From Himantopus leucocephalus (Eukaryota > Chordata > Aves > Charadriiformes > Recurvirostridae): 64,000 bases of DNA. The notes beneath the pieces were generated by a model. It saw only the letters and a program-made list of their open reading frames with translations. It was not told where the DNA came from and ran no database searches. This document shows, one piece after another, positions 1 through 12,734 of the stretch. The stretch is from the NCBI GenBank assembly GCA_003993805.1, contig RSEF01000004.1:4391490-4455489 (forward strand), read 5' to 3'. Position numbers and translations under genes: made by a program. Within the stretch, counting starts at the first letter, position 1; each line of letters begins with the position of its first letter.

Positions 1-255
1 AATCCTAGACTGGTGGGGGGCTGGAAGGGCCCTCTGGAACTCACCCAGTCCCACCCCCTGCCAGAGCAGGGTCACCTCCAGCAGGTTGCACAGGACGGCA
101 TCCAGGTGGGTTTGGAATGTCTCCAGAGTGGGATACTCCCCCACCTCTCTGGGCAGCCTGTGCCACAGCTCTGCCACCCTCACAGGAAAGGAGTTCCTCC
201 TAAAGAAACCCTCAAAGTTATACCAAACGTCGCCCCTGGGCCAGTTGTCCCAAAA
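1..255 (-). mobile_element. CR1 LINE 3' fragment
   Basis: Reverse-oriented CR1 3' end: a diverged AATCCTAGACTGG terminus, then GGAAGGGCCCTCTGGAACTC, the CACCTCCAGCAGGTTGCACA segment and GGGCAGCCTGTGCCACAGCT. It aligns by eye with the reverse complement of the copy at 18028-18401. The left end is at or beyond the window edge. Confidence 0.85.
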
Positions 256-1564
256 GCCAAACCCACATGAGGAAGAAGAGGAGATCATAGGTAGAAATCC
301 TTATGAATGGCAGACTCTTTAGCATAGCGGATAGTACATTTGCTAGGATTTTCTAAAATAAAACTGAATTACTTGGATTACTTTCTGGCTTCTATGTACT
401 GCTCAACAGATAGTCTATGCACCTGAGTGAGCACAGACTGGTCCCAGTGCTTCCCCAGTACCCTGTGCTCGGTCACTGAAGGTCCTACATGCCCACTGCC
501 TTGGTGGTGATAGTTTTTATCTTCTTTGCCTTAGATGTGAACTTCCCCCAAGGACTCCCGTGAATCAGAGCTCACATGTCAGCTTGTCCCGAGCACCCTG
601 CGGTGTCAGCAGGACCATCCTACCAAAATCGCCGCTGACGTGTGGAAGTTTCCCGGCCTTTTGCCACTGCCAGGCTGACTTCTACCCTAAAGGGTTGTGT
701 CTGCTTAAGTGAATGTGCTGCTGCTTTTCTAGTTCAGAGGCCCAGAAAGCACAGAAGTCCCACTCCGTTGTTTCCTAGCTCGTTTGCTAGCACTGCTGAT
801 GTTGGCAGATAGGTCTTGTTCCCACTAAATCTTAATATACTCACTGCAGACAGATATAGGGTAGATTTGCAGCCTCTGCGAAATGCTACCAGTCTCCTGA
901 TTCATCTGGTCACCTAGGGACATAAGCTCTTAAAGCAAAATTCTTTTTAATCATTGCATTAAAAAAAATAAGGGCAAGAAGTATGTCTAGAGAGAACTTG
1001 GAGCTGGTTCCCTCCTGCAGCACAGCCAGTGGGTGATGTCCTGTGTGCCCTCTGGGCGCGGGGAGAGGCAAGGGGGGAGATGTGCTGGGGGGAACTGCTG
1101 GTCCTGCATAACCCATGGGGAGAGGAGGGTCAGAGTCAAGCCCAAAACACGTGGCTGAACGGAGAATCGCACCGAGGTCTCCTGCATCTCATCCCAGGGC
1201 TTGGAGATGCTCATCTGTGTGACCGTGCTCCCCTGGGATATGGAGTTTAATGAGAGTAGGAGACAAAGATGACCAGCGGTGATGACTATGTGGAGTTGTG
1301 ATGTGGCTTGGGAAAGGCATCAATGGTCAGCTAAAAGAGGGTGATTCCTTCTGATTTAAAGCCCTGAGCACCAAGCCTGGGCTGCTCTAAGAGGAGCAGG
1401 AAAACAGGAAAAGCTGCATACCTTGAGCACTGCACGCAGGAGCATCTATCTTTGCCAACTCGTTTGACAGCCCATTGATGTAAAACATGATTTCTGGTTC
1501 TCTCTGTGAGAACTGCTCCTTCCCAGAGCTGGAAACCGCTGCTGACTCACTGTCGCTGCTCAGG

Positions 1565-1655
1565 CAGCTTCCCCCCGCCGGCACCCGCCGCCGCAGCCAT
1601 CACGCGGCAGCACCCCGGCCCCCGTGCCGTCCCGGGGAGAGGCGGCGCTGGGAGG
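1565..1655. promoter_or_regulatory. Small GC-rich, CpG-containing patch
   Basis: About 90 bp of CCGCCGGCACCCGCCGCCGC-like sequence with repeated CG dinucleotides lies 1 kb left of the large island. It could be an outlying part of the same promoter region or a separate element. No exon or reading frame is supported. Confidence 0.25.
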
Positions 1656-1796
1656 TTTGGTGGGGTCACGACTGTCTTGTACAACCAGCTTCGAGCAAAG
1701 GGTGGTCACACAGTGTAAAGTTTAACTATGCGCTATGCTAACAAGAGCCTGGCCCTGCCCTGAGAGGCGTCCTGCAGCAAATAGCATCCTGTACGA

Positions 1797-1872
1797 GTGT
1801 GTGTGCGCGTGGATAGGGGCACATACATACACACACATGCGTAGGTACACAGACACACGTGCACGCAGCGTG
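1797..1872. repeat. Alternating purine-pyrimidine (TG/CA) low-complexity tract
   Basis: Imperfect GTGTGTGTGCGCGTG followed by CACATACATACACACACATG and CACACGTGCACGC. A degenerate microsatellite that could adopt Z-DNA-like structure. Confidence 0.6.
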
Positions 1873-2643
1873 TTGCTGTAGCTGACACGCTAGGAAAGCA
1901 GGCAGGGAGCGAGGCAGCATGATGCAGGACGCAGCAGACCACGAGGAGCTGTGGTGTAGCTACAGCCATCCAACTGCCGCTTGTGCACAGCTTGGGTGGT
2001 CAGGCTGAGCTCGTATTCAGAGGTGCTTGTGTGTTTTGGTCTGGATTTCCATCACTTGTATCTCCTTTTGCTTTCCCTTGCTTTTTTCCCTGCCTTGGTC
2101 CTAGGTGGAGTCCCAGCAGATATGCTGCTCCCTGGTGTTATCCCAGCTCGTTGATATACCCCATTGCTGCAGGCTGTTACAGAGCCTCCAGAAATTGCAA
2201 CCACCCAAAACAGCGTGAGAGAGCCAGCAGGGTCACGGGAGGATGAGGAGGAGAGAGCAGCTTTGGAAGAGTATCGGCAATGAGAGGAACCAGGGGAAAC
2301 TGGAGGAGGGAGGGAACATCCCTATGAGCAGGGAACCCAACGCTATGAGGGAACTCCAGTCATCCTGCAGGGGGATGAAGTAACACTCTGGTAAATGCAA
2401 ACACGGGGACAATCGGTGGAATGTGGTTCAACACCTGCCTCCAGGCACGGAGGAGTGGGGAAACCCGTGTTGGGAAATGCTTCGTGCCCAGCTGAGTGGC
2501 TCCCACGCAGCCCTCCCTGGGCATCCGGGTAACAGCAGCGACAAACCCCGCTTAGATACCAAATCAGATCACTGCAAACACACCGACAAAAATATATCGG
2601 AGCCCAGAAGGCCAGCCATATCCTGGGCTGCATCAGAAGTGTG

Positions 2644-2743
2644 NNNNNNNNNNNNNNNNNNNNNNNNNNNNNNNNNNNNNNNNNNNNNNNNNNNNNNNNN
2701 NNNNNNNNNNNNNNNNNNNNNNNNNNNNNNNNNNNNNNNNNNN
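2644..2743. other. Assembly gap (100 N)
   Basis: Exactly 100 N, the conventional placeholder for a gap of unknown size. It adjoins the GC-rich island, so part of the promoter or first exon may be missing. Confidence 0.99.
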
Positions 2744-3240
2744 GTTGCACTGGGGGGGGTGACCGCTCTGTAAGGGGAGAGGCAGCGTGTGGCGACGGGG
2801 CGAGACCCGGTTTGTGAGGGGGGAAAGGGGGGGTGCCCTCTTTGCAGCCGGGAGTAGCCTGTGCCGTGCCTCCGGGGGGGTGCGGAGGTGGGGAGGGGGT
2901 GGTCAGTGAGGGCCGGGGGTCTCGCCGGACGGGAGGGCCCCGGGGAGGCCCCGGCCCGGCGGGGGGGGTGGCGACTGGCGGCCCCCCCCCCCCGAAGGGG
3001 GGTCCGCAACCCCCCGTTTNCCCCCCCCCCCGAAGAGGGGTCCGCAACCCCCCGTTTCCCGGCGTTGTGTTGCAGCCATTGTCATCGCTTTCCTCCTTCC
3101 CCCGTCCCTTTCTGCTCCGCCGCCTTCATTGTTCCCTGCTCCGGAAAGGGGCCGGTTGGGGTCGGGGTGCGAGAAGGGGGTTTTGGGGATCCGTTCCGCG
3201 ATGCAGCCATTAGAAATGGGGATGCGGCTGTAGGTTGTAA
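2744..3240 (+). promoter_or_regulatory. CpG-rich, G-rich island: likely promoter
   Basis: The DNA right of the 100-N gap is strongly GC-rich with many CG dinucleotides (for example 2795-2810, 2920-2960 and 3060-3205), set in AT-rich surroundings. Long G runs dominate 2750-2960. No coding frame is convincing here; the apparent ORFs come from GC-rich DNA and cross N. Its place upstream of the spliced 5' exon at 22013 makes it the best candidate for a housekeeping-type KLHL13 promoter and UTR exon. A promoter for a different gene, or a bidirectional one, is not excluded. No TATA box was identified. Confidence 0.55.
2982..3057. repeat. Direct repeat around a single N in a G/C homopolymer block
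   Basis: Two nearly identical stretches of about 37 nt, a poly-C run then GAAGGGG or GAAGAGG then GTCCGCAACCCCCCGTTT, lie at 2982-3019 and 3021-3057. A lone N at 3020 separates them. This looks like overlapping contig ends joined without merging, though a real tandem repeat is possible. Confidence 0.8.
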
Positions 3241-6200
3241 TTAACTCGCCGGTTTTCTCTTCTCCCTGTTTGGGGAGAATTTAGGCCAAGCTCTGTTTTT
3301 ACTAGGTTGTAGCGTTCAGGACTTTTCGTCTTCGTACGGAAAGTGCGATATTAACTTGGGAGCCTTTGGAGTCCTGGCTCGGGTCCTTAGCATCATCCAG
3401 GAGAGGGAAGGGGCACGTCTCTTTCTGTTCGGCATGGCAAAGGGCTCTTTAGCTGGGCTGTTTTCAGTGTTAACGAAACTGATGCTGACTTGGACCTGCT
3501 GCGAAGTCTGCATCAGAAAGTATCTCCCTTACCCATTAAAATATGGCTCATACATTTGAATAGAATGCCACAGAGGAGTCTTCCTTATTCTTTCCCCAGT
3601 GAGCTATACATAGAGATAATGCTAATGAAGAACCTTCAGGGCACTCTCCCCACTTCTCTGATTTCATGGTAAAGCCTGTTCTGCAATCCCATTTAATACT
3701 AGAATACGCTGCAGAGTGTTGATAGTAGTAAAAAAAAAAAAAGTTTGGATTAAATGCTGTCCTGAATGCACTTCGTGTGATCTCTTTGATTCTGCACTTT
3801 TAAAAATTGTGCTTCTAAACACTTTCCTTCACTTCTGAAGTTCAAAAAATCGTAGTGAGCTGCCAGCACAAATTAGCATGCTGCTCTGCTTCAAAGAAGC
3901 AAGACTGTTTCTAGTGAGCCTTGGCTTGACACCAGGTGTCAAAAAATGAATTAAAGTGACTTTGCCCCAGCCAGTGTTGCGGGTTTGTTTTTTTTTTTTT
4001 TAATTTTAAAGAGTTTCTTCTGGTTTTCTGTGAAAGATTCACTAAACTGAAACTCATCTGAGGCCATAGTTCAACTGTGCCTTATCTGTAGCAGTAATGG
4101 TGGCTTGGGGAATTCTGCAACTTGTGGTGTCACTGGCACAGCTTTTGGTGATGCCAGGCATGAAGCAGATCAGCAAACTTACCCAGCTAGAAAAAAAGGA
4201 TTGTGTACAGACTCCCTGATCCAGTTTGGAGCGCGGTCCCACAAATGATAGGACAGCATGTCTGTGGGGAGATGATGAGCTCTGGGATCATCTCGGAAGC
4301 CTCTGAGGATTTGGCTTGCTCGAAGCAGGGCTGAAGCGGAGAGGGACTACATTTGGCTGATACCGGTAGTGTGTGAGGTTGATGATGGGCCCTTCATTAA
4401 GCTCTGAGGGGGCTCAGAGGGGAAGTGGAATGTAGCTGCTGCAGGAGGGGCTTGTGCTGGCACACCAGCTGGCTAGGAGCACCGGTGGATTGAGCATACG
4501 CAGCTTTTTTACCTCCTGAATTTTAGTAACCTTAAATGTGGCTTTTCTTCTTTTGTTTTGCAACAAGCTGAGGAAAAGGTTGGAGTTGCTTAAAAAAATA
4601 AAAATCAACAAAGTATGTAATGTTGAGTGTATCTCAGTGTAATAGGACGCTTGTATATGTTTCTTTGACAGTAGCGATTGAGTCCGGGATGTGTGGATCT
4701 AAAGGCACAACCTCTGCTGTCTGAATGAAAAGTTCCAATGATGTTACCTCAAGGGCTGTATGTTCTTAGCGTGGCCCAGCTATTTGAAAGGGGTAATTAG
4801 TTCACCCTACGAAGAAACGTGTTGGTAGAGACTCCAAATGAATTTTCAGTGTGTTTTGCTAGGAGTGTGTCTGCTAGCACTGCTATGTCACCTCCGCAAA
4901 CACCACAAGCAAAGCTGTCAAAGGTTCTCTGCTTTTTCGTAGTTGTTATATTGCTGAAGTAGCTGTGATGCTTAGTACGTGGCTTTTTTTTTTTTTTTGT
5001 ACTCTTTTAGTTGATACATCTGTGCTGGCAAAACTTTCTGAGTAACTGCACTATGGCAAAAATTGAACAATTATGAAGCCTTTGTTTTAAGAGCTAGCAG
5101 CCTCAGTAAGGGAGTATTCAGTGTTTGGCTGTATCAATAGTACAAAACTTTTCTAATGACTCTTAATAGCTTATGAAAGTTGACTTTGATGGCCTCGGGC
5201 TAGGTTCACAGGGATAGATGCCTTTATCACAGATCTGGCGTAGTCTATATGGGTGTCAGTGTGAGTGGGAGGTAAGAGCTTAAATAGATGGGGCAACATA
5301 TGTTCTGCTTTGCTTCCAAGGTTCTCTGCTTTGAGCTTTTTTTTTCCAATTCTCACAGCTGTATTGCATTGTCAGAATACTGGATGGAAACATTTTTATG
5401 GTTTTCTTTTTAACTATTTGTGATGCAACAGGTTTCTTAAAATTGGGAGATAAGCGCTTTCTGGATAAGCTAAAAATACTAGTATAAAAGGAAAAACTTT
5501 TCTTGGTACATTTGCCATCCCTAAGCAAAGCGTCTTTGAAAAACTAAGAAGTTATTAAACAATGTTAGATAGTAGTCTCTGGGAGAAAGGGCATGCTTTC
5601 AGTGGGCGTTCAGGGTAACTGATAAATTTGCCGGTTTCATCTGAATTATTTTCATAAGACTTTGTCTCTAAGGATTTTACACAGTAGTGAGTGTTTCAGG
5701 GTGAAAGCCAACCTACGCCATGTAGTGCGGATAGTCTGTATACTGCGTCAGAAAGGTCTGAGAAGGGAACTAAGCTGTAAGTGCCTTGAGATGGGAGATA
5801 CAGGGACTTGGTGACCGGAATGTTTCAGAGGTGGATTTCTTGAAGCCATCTTTTGGATTATGAGGTAGGAACCCAAGAGGAGCTTGCAGGCTGGGACAAA
5901 ATTTGTCTGACTCCCTTTAATTGGCATATGTGTTTCAGAAGACTAATCGAAAGAAAATCCAAAAGTTTTCCAATGTTCAGTGCCCTATAATGAATTTGAT
6001 GTCTTCCATGCCTATTTTGAGAAGCTGTTTTTAAGTGAATCAGGTGTACTAATTTTTTTGAAGAACGCACCAGCTATCTATTTGCATTGTCAATGGTTTT
6101 GCTTTAAACTTGCTGTGGGAAATATGTCATTCTGTTTCCTTTTGTGGAAGCAATGCTTTGTTTTAAATACTAATGACAATGGTCATATGATCTTCTTGGG

Positions 6201-9200
6201 GCTTTTGCTTTAACTTCTTCTTTGTGATTGATGCAGCTGCTTGGTGGTGTTTTCTATAGTTGTGAAATATATGAGATTTGTTTGGCAATGCCAACACGCT
6301 CTCCGTTTTTAAAGCTATTCCGCTTGGTTCTTTTAGTATGAAGTATTTAAAATATGAGAAAGCTTATGCACAGGTGAAAATAGAAATGAAAATAGATTGT
6401 GAGCAGAAGTTTTGCTTTCAAAGAAGTTCTCAGAGTTTTTGCCCCAACTTGTAGTTGCTTGTATTTTAGGGAAAACTTAAAGCGTTTTTCCATTTCTGTA
6501 TTAAGGAGCATCAATCTTCCCAGGTGCCCCATGGCTCCTTGAGCTGTCAGGTTATGCGTTCTGCTGTTCCTTGCTGAGGGACCCAGCTCCGGAGGGGTCC
6601 CCAGACAGTGCTGCATGTGGGAGGCTGTCGACAAACTGCTGATGTTTTTTTGTGCAGGTGTGGATGGGACCCGAAGCGGAACTGGCTGTCAGTAGTCAAA
6701 GCAGCAGGAGTATTTACGCATGATGTCAGACACCTTCCTGGGGCTCCTTCTGCCTACTGGCGTACGTACTTGTTTGTCCTGCCTCTCGGAAGTCTCTTAA
6801 TTTGCCTGAAGGTGGGAGGTATAAGCTGCTTTAGGACGGCGGTCCCGTCTAAGCTGTTCCACCTTGCTAGAAGAAGAACAGTCAGCACAAAGCATGCGGG
6901 AACGCGTTGCACAAATCTCATGGATAAAACCAGGGATGGGATGATTTGAGCGCCTGTCCTACCTCCGACGGCTTAAAAGTAAATGTTTGAACAGATACTG
7001 CAGTGCTCAGCATCTCAAAGTGTTAGTCCCGTTCCGAATGTAAATTTCCATCTTTGCAGGGAAGCAGGGGAAGAACTTTGTTCCTTTAATCTCAGTGAGA
7101 AAAATAAACTGACAGGTCCAATTTTATCAGTCTGTATCATTCGGAAATTGCAGACCAGGATTTAGCAACATGACAAATGAAAATAGTGGTACATTGTAAA
7201 CAAGCTTGATTACACCTCCATCTGATCAGGTGCAGACTGTTCTTATGAGGAAGGTGAGGTTCCATGTCATGAAAAAAATAAAGCAGGATTTTGAGGTGTA
7301 CAATTGATAATGATTAAATATTAGAGAAAACCCTATAGGTTGAAGAAAGCAAGGACAAACATGTGAATTTCAATCCATTTCCTTTTTCCTGATTTTTTTT
7401 TTTTTTGGATCTCCACCTGAGTGGTCTGTTCTGGTTTTGAGTTGAGTGTTTTCCACAAGCATTTCATTTAGCATCGTGGGAACTTTGATTCTTTTGAATA
7501 ACTGACCTTATCTGATAACACTGATGTGAAATATCCAGCAGTATGTTATGATGATGATCTGTCATATCCAGCAGGTTTTTACTGGCACAAACCCCAGCTC
7601 TCTAAAGTTGAAGGTCTCTTTCTGTTATATATTGTTGTAGTATATTTTCTACATATTTAAATAATTCTGTCAGAAACAAATGCAAAACATTACTTTTAAA
7701 TTTTAAACTTATTTCTAAACCTCTTATGGATTGAAAATTAAGCAGAAGATTCACACTTGGAGGGCAAAATGCTGATGCTAGAGGCTTTGGAGGCAGTTTG
7801 GTGCTGGAGGTACCTCACCTGAGGCATCTCTGGGTGGTCCTGCCTTGTGCCCCTGATCTCCTGCTGATCTCCCTTGGCAGAGCTAACGATTGTGTGATTG
7901 CAGGGTGATGTCTTTCATGCTGCTTATCTCATGGGAAATTAACCCACTCAGGAACGTTTTTATCAGTTCGCTAACTCACCCTGTGGCTACACCTTGCTGT
8001 TGCTCTCACAGGTAGAGGCAGGAATGATGTGGCTGGAGGTGAGCGGAGGGGAAGCAGGACTGCTGCTCCCAGCAGATGCTGGGGATGGAGCATCAAACTC
8101 AATGCAGCAGGACCAGGGCAGTGCTCCCACTTCAAACTACGCATGTTTCCAGATGCCTTTAAAGAGATGTTCCTGGGACTGCTGTTCTCCAGCTAGCTTT
8201 CTACCTGTCTAGGAGCTGAATGATCCACACAAATTCATGAAAGCATGGGTTCAGCTCTACAGTGAAGTAGGGGGAAAGCTTTTGTCTCAGCTCCAGAGGA
8301 ATCAAAACACTGGCCTGCATCCTGCTCACAGATGTTATCTGGCTCCTGAAGGAAGCAGAGAGGGAGAAATGGGTTGCTCTTCTGCCGTGTCAACTTTTGG
8401 CTTCTCAGTGCCTGACTCTCAAGTAGCTCCAGTGTTATGAAACAGGCACGATTCCGGGCAAGTTTATGGCTGCCCACAGATTTTGAATAGAACTGAGGAA
8501 GTGAGTAGCACATCCGTTATTTAAAGAAAGCTGTGAGTGGCACTAGAATCCTACAGACGTTGGCATGTATTCTGTGTGTATATATATATTTTTTTTTTTT
8601 AGAAGCTGATTATCCACCACAGTGCCAGTGTTGTAGAAGACGTGTATTAATAGTTTATCCCCGCCTCCCCTCCCTGATCATCTTTCTGCTAGCTAGTAGT
8701 AACTTTTTAAGTAGTAGCAAGTAGAAGTTACAAAATACATATGTGGTTGTATTGCTGTCCTTTACTAACAACTGTATTTTACTGCCTGTTTATGTTGGAA
8801 ACTTTTAACAGGAATAGAATGTTACCAGTTTTGTTCTCTTTAATGTTGAATTTGTAATTTAGCAGTGGTGGTGTTATATCTAGAAATTTAAGCTGCACTC
8901 TTGTGTTTGCTGTTTTAAGCTTGATTTTTATACAGTGGAATTAAAGTATTTCCATCAGGGCATATGCCCTATGAGATATATAAACTAAAGACTTTGCAAG
9001 CTTACACTTTCAAACTGGAAATTATGAATTAAGCAGTTGAGCTACAAAAGATTCAAATGATAAAACTGGTTAATTCAGCAATATTGAATCTGAATTTACT
9101 AGATTGCTCGAACTGCCTTACGTTGCTCCCTGGGTAGCTATGCAAATCAAACCAGTCTCTTGTGGCTGCTCACATTTGTCACGGAGGAGTAATGGTAAGT

Positions 9201-9651
9201 ACGTAAGCATTCACTGACTCTGTTCTTCATTAGACTAATGTCTTTAATGGTAGAAGGACTAGTGTGGGCAATCTTGTAATCCAGGTGGGACTTGGTACCA
9301 TATTTTCCCTGTGAGTCTGAAAATTTTTTCCTTAATGTCTGAACAGGGAGTTTTATTATTTAAAGGAGAACAGTAATGAGACGATCGTGTTATCGGCTAT
9401 CTTAGAGTTGGTGGAAGTGTCATTAACTCAGTTATCTTAGTGATGTTGGTGGTATCACTTGCTACCAGAGAGCCTGGCCTGTGTCTTTGCAAGTAGGCTA
9501 ATCTTTTTTCAGGAATGGTTTAGTAGCTTATCTTAATGTAAGGTTGAATTCTTGCTGTGAGGCTCTAAATGGACCGTGGCACAGCTCCCCTAGCATCCCC
9601 TTTTAGCAAGAAGGTAGAGACCCTGAGGTTTTGCTTTCCTACCATGATTTC

Positions 9652-9669
9652 TTTTTTTTTTTTTTTTTT
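9652..9669. repeat. Poly-T tract (18)
   Basis: Uninterrupted T18; no retroposon structure is recognised next to it. Confidence 0.9.
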
Positions 9670-12669
9670 GTTAGTGCTCTTGCTGATCTGTATACCTGAT
9701 GACTTTAAGAACCACAGTGATAGACCAAGACCTCGGTATGATAGTGCTTCACGTGTGCAGAACAAAAAGGCAGTTTCTGTTCCCATATCTTGTTATGCTA
9801 CTGTAGTCTTTTTTCCACCTGTTATTTTTCTGGGGTTTGTGTGTGACGGTGGGTGGGGAGGGTACAACGGAATAAAAAAGTGGTTAACATTGTTGACAAC
9901 GTCTCAGTAAGCATACAGTCTGACTTGGTAGCATTTTTCTCTTTCAAAGCTTGTAGCCTTTAGGCAACTTGATGGATTTTACCAGCATCTCTTGCCTTCC
10001 TCCAAGGGCAAAGGCTTGTGTTGCTGTGTTAATATCTGTGCTCACGTGGCTGTCCCTGCTTGTGGAGCTCCAAGTTATGCCTTCTCTAGGTGAAGAACTA
10101 GCTGAAATTCCTTCTCTGGAAAGGGCTGAGGAGATGTAAGCAAGACTTCCCCTCCTCTTCAGATTCATTCCTTGGGTGATGCCGAGTGTGCCAACAGCCC
10201 TAGTTTCTTTTGGGATGCCGGCAGGGGTTTCTTATCTGGGTTTGCTGTTGGCCACCATTCCTGGTTTGTAGGAGGAGAAAATATTTTAGTAAGGGGGCTG
10301 TAAACCTTACCTCTGGCAGCTTAGACAATTATGTGAGCTCTTCTGCAGAATGCCAACCGAAATAAGCCGGAGTGGTTTAAACAACCTAAATAATTGCTCT
10401 TTGTATCGGTTGATCCTGAGTAAATAGGTTAGCCAGTACTTAAGAGCAGCTCAGCTGGTAGCTGCCTGGCAGAGAGCAGGAACAAGCAGCTGAGGATCCT
10501 GAGCTCTTCCACGGCACAGCTGTATCTAGAGGAGGAGATCCAAACCTGGGACAGAGGTTCACAAGCTAAAAGGCTGCTCGCCAGGCAGAAACGTGGCTTC
10601 TCCCCCGCAAATAACCCTGCGATTACAAGTGAAGTAAGAGAATCTCAGTTCATCATCCTCGTGGGGAATGAAAGTGTTTTCTGGTTAGGCTGTAGTGATC
10701 TGCTGGTGTGGGGTGAAAGAAGCAGAGGTTCAACGTAGACGTGGTTTCTGGGGAGGCAGGGGATGGCAGCAGCACTAACCCTGTTCTGGCAGTGCTGCCA
10801 GGCTGGTGGGTGCCGTGGGACGGGGTGGCTGTGCAAGTGTCCTGTCTTCCCCACGTGCGTACAGGAAGGTTCATGCGGTGGTTATAACCGGCTCCCATTA
10901 CCAGTTCGGATTGTTTATTCATGAGTAAAATTAATGGTAGGAGGGAGTTGGGCTGGAAAATGTGAATATGCAAGAGAAGAGGTTGCATGGCAACACTTTA
11001 CAGTCCTGAACATGGAGTCAGGAATAAATAATGGTGGAAAAAGAAATGGGAGGAGGAAAAAAAAAAATGAGTGGGTTGGAAGAAAAAATGCTATCTTTGT
11101 ATTGACTTTATTGTTTCAGTGCCATCCCAGATGCAGCTAACAAGTCTGCCATTGTTGGGGATTTTCATTGCTGAGAGCCTTTCACAAGGCCCTCCACTGT
11201 GATGCTGCGTGGCTGGAGCTGCCTGACACGGCTCTGCAGTGACGCAGGTTACGCAGGACCCTCTGATGGGGCTGGTGGATCATACGCCCAGTGATAGAGA
11301 GCTTCTTGCCACCAGGAACTACCTTCTGACTTCTTGTCTTTCTGGCTTTCTTCACCAAAATGACCCAAGAGGCTTCCTGATGACTTGTCTGTCTCATCCC
11401 TGACACATTAATATGCCTTTAATTCTGGAAAGCGTGTCTTGCTGATGGCTGGTGTACAGAGATACGCATCTATAAAAAGCAAAATAATTTGACGCATTTT
11501 AAGGAGGAGTATCAAAAGGAAGACAGCTTCATGAAATAAGACTGCAGTAGCCTCTCTAATCTTTGGGTAACTCCTTTGATTTTGTTAAGAAGTTTGAATG
11601 TCCCGTAGTGCTTCTTATCTGTTACTATTGGTTAACTTGCGGTTTCCTATGTGTTGTTGTTAGTATTGTTTCACTGTTTTAACTGGATGAATAACTTCAG
11701 GTTGGCAAGGGCCTGTCATTGAAAAAAATACTGTTCATTCATTGAATTATAGAAGTGACCCCCACTTATTGGCGTAACTGAATGTGAGAACACGGGTTGC
11801 CAAGTGTAAGGTTTCAATTTTTTTTTTCTTTTCTGAGAGGAACTGCGGAGGAAGCGAAAGCTGGCAGTGTCGTTGCCAGCATTTCCTTCACGTTAGAATG
11901 AATAAAAAAAACATAACTGCCATTGCAAATGACAATACTACTAATTGCTCTTTGCATTTTGGGGCAACTGGCTACTTTTTTCCTTTTCAATTGGACACGC
12001 TGTCTTTTCAGCATTGAAAAGAAAAGCAGGGTCTCCTACCAACTCCTGCTCCCCAGTCCTTCATTCTGGCTGCGAAGATGACTTCCAAATGGCTGTGCGA
12101 CCTTTCGCTGTAACGCTGTGCTATTGCAGCTCCGTTGTGACCGGTGCTCTTTCTGCAAGCCCAGCCCAATAGCCTCCTGCTCTGACAGTGACTGGGGGGT
12201 GAATTTATGAAAAGCATGCTTACCTTAGTATCGTGATAGAAGGTATTACTTCTGTCTTGGATGCATTTAGTGATTTACCTAAAATGGTGGCTCTACTTCT
12301 GATATACAGAGAGACTAGTTTAAAAGCAAGAGTTAGCTCTGGCTTTTGTTCCTTCTGGACTATCGTTGAAATTGATTTTTATTTGAAGCTGTGGTCTTGC
12401 AGAATTGTGTATGAAATACTCTGTATACATGGAAAAGAGCAGGACGCCACAGATTCATTGTGAGTTATGTGAACTTTCCCTCCAGGCAAGCAGTGGGGCT
12501 ATCCAATTTTCCACTCGCAGTGGAGACAGAGCTCAAAGAGCTGCAGAAGCCAATAGTTAACTCTGTTGGAGATGCTGTACCCTGCAGTTCTTTAAAATAA
12601 TATCTACAGTGAATAATAGCGTGCAAACATGTGTGACAATTTTTTTTCTCTTCCTAAACCTTGTTCTAG

Positions 12670-12734
12670 ATGTCAGAATTAACCTGGACTCCTTGGGAAT
12701 GGCGAAACATAGCCCTGGGATCCTGCCATGAACA
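12670..12734 (+). CDS. Candidate further alternative first coding exon of KLHL13 (MSELTWTPWEW...)
   Basis: A long pyrimidine tract (12640-12669, ending CCTTGTTCTAG) is followed at once by an ATG and a 65-nt fully open frame, MSELTWTPWEWRNIALG then SCHE plus CA. It ends at a strong GTAAGA donor at 12735. The exit phase is 2, the same as the three supported first exons, so joining to 44658 gives Q-SLVEEED in frame. If spliced to 22013 instead, the frame runs into the short upstream ORF and stops at 22053-22055. I do not recognise the peptide. Splice-site strength plus matching phase is suggestive, but both could arise by chance in 44 kb of sequence. Confidence 0.3.

Larger units (their letters stand above)
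256..2643. other. Non-coding, no recognised gene
   Basis: Mixed-composition DNA left of the first gap. Apart from the GC patch at 1565-1655 and the TG/CA tract at 1797-1872, I see no exon, repeat family or protein likeness. The short ORFs have no recognisable content. Confidence 0.6.

Noticed and set aside
2343..3244. Proline/glycine-rich ORFs in the CpG island, including one of 234 codons
   Set aside because: They run through N bases and homopolymer runs; low-complexity translation of GC-rich DNA.
8012..8038. 27-nt microexon-like segment between CTCACAG and GTGAGC
   Set aside because: Too short to judge; no protein likeness or phase support.
9142..9195. Start codon frame MQIKPVSCGC ending at a GTAAGT donor
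   Set aside because: The exit phase is 1, which would shift exon 2 out of frame; the preceding acceptor is weak.
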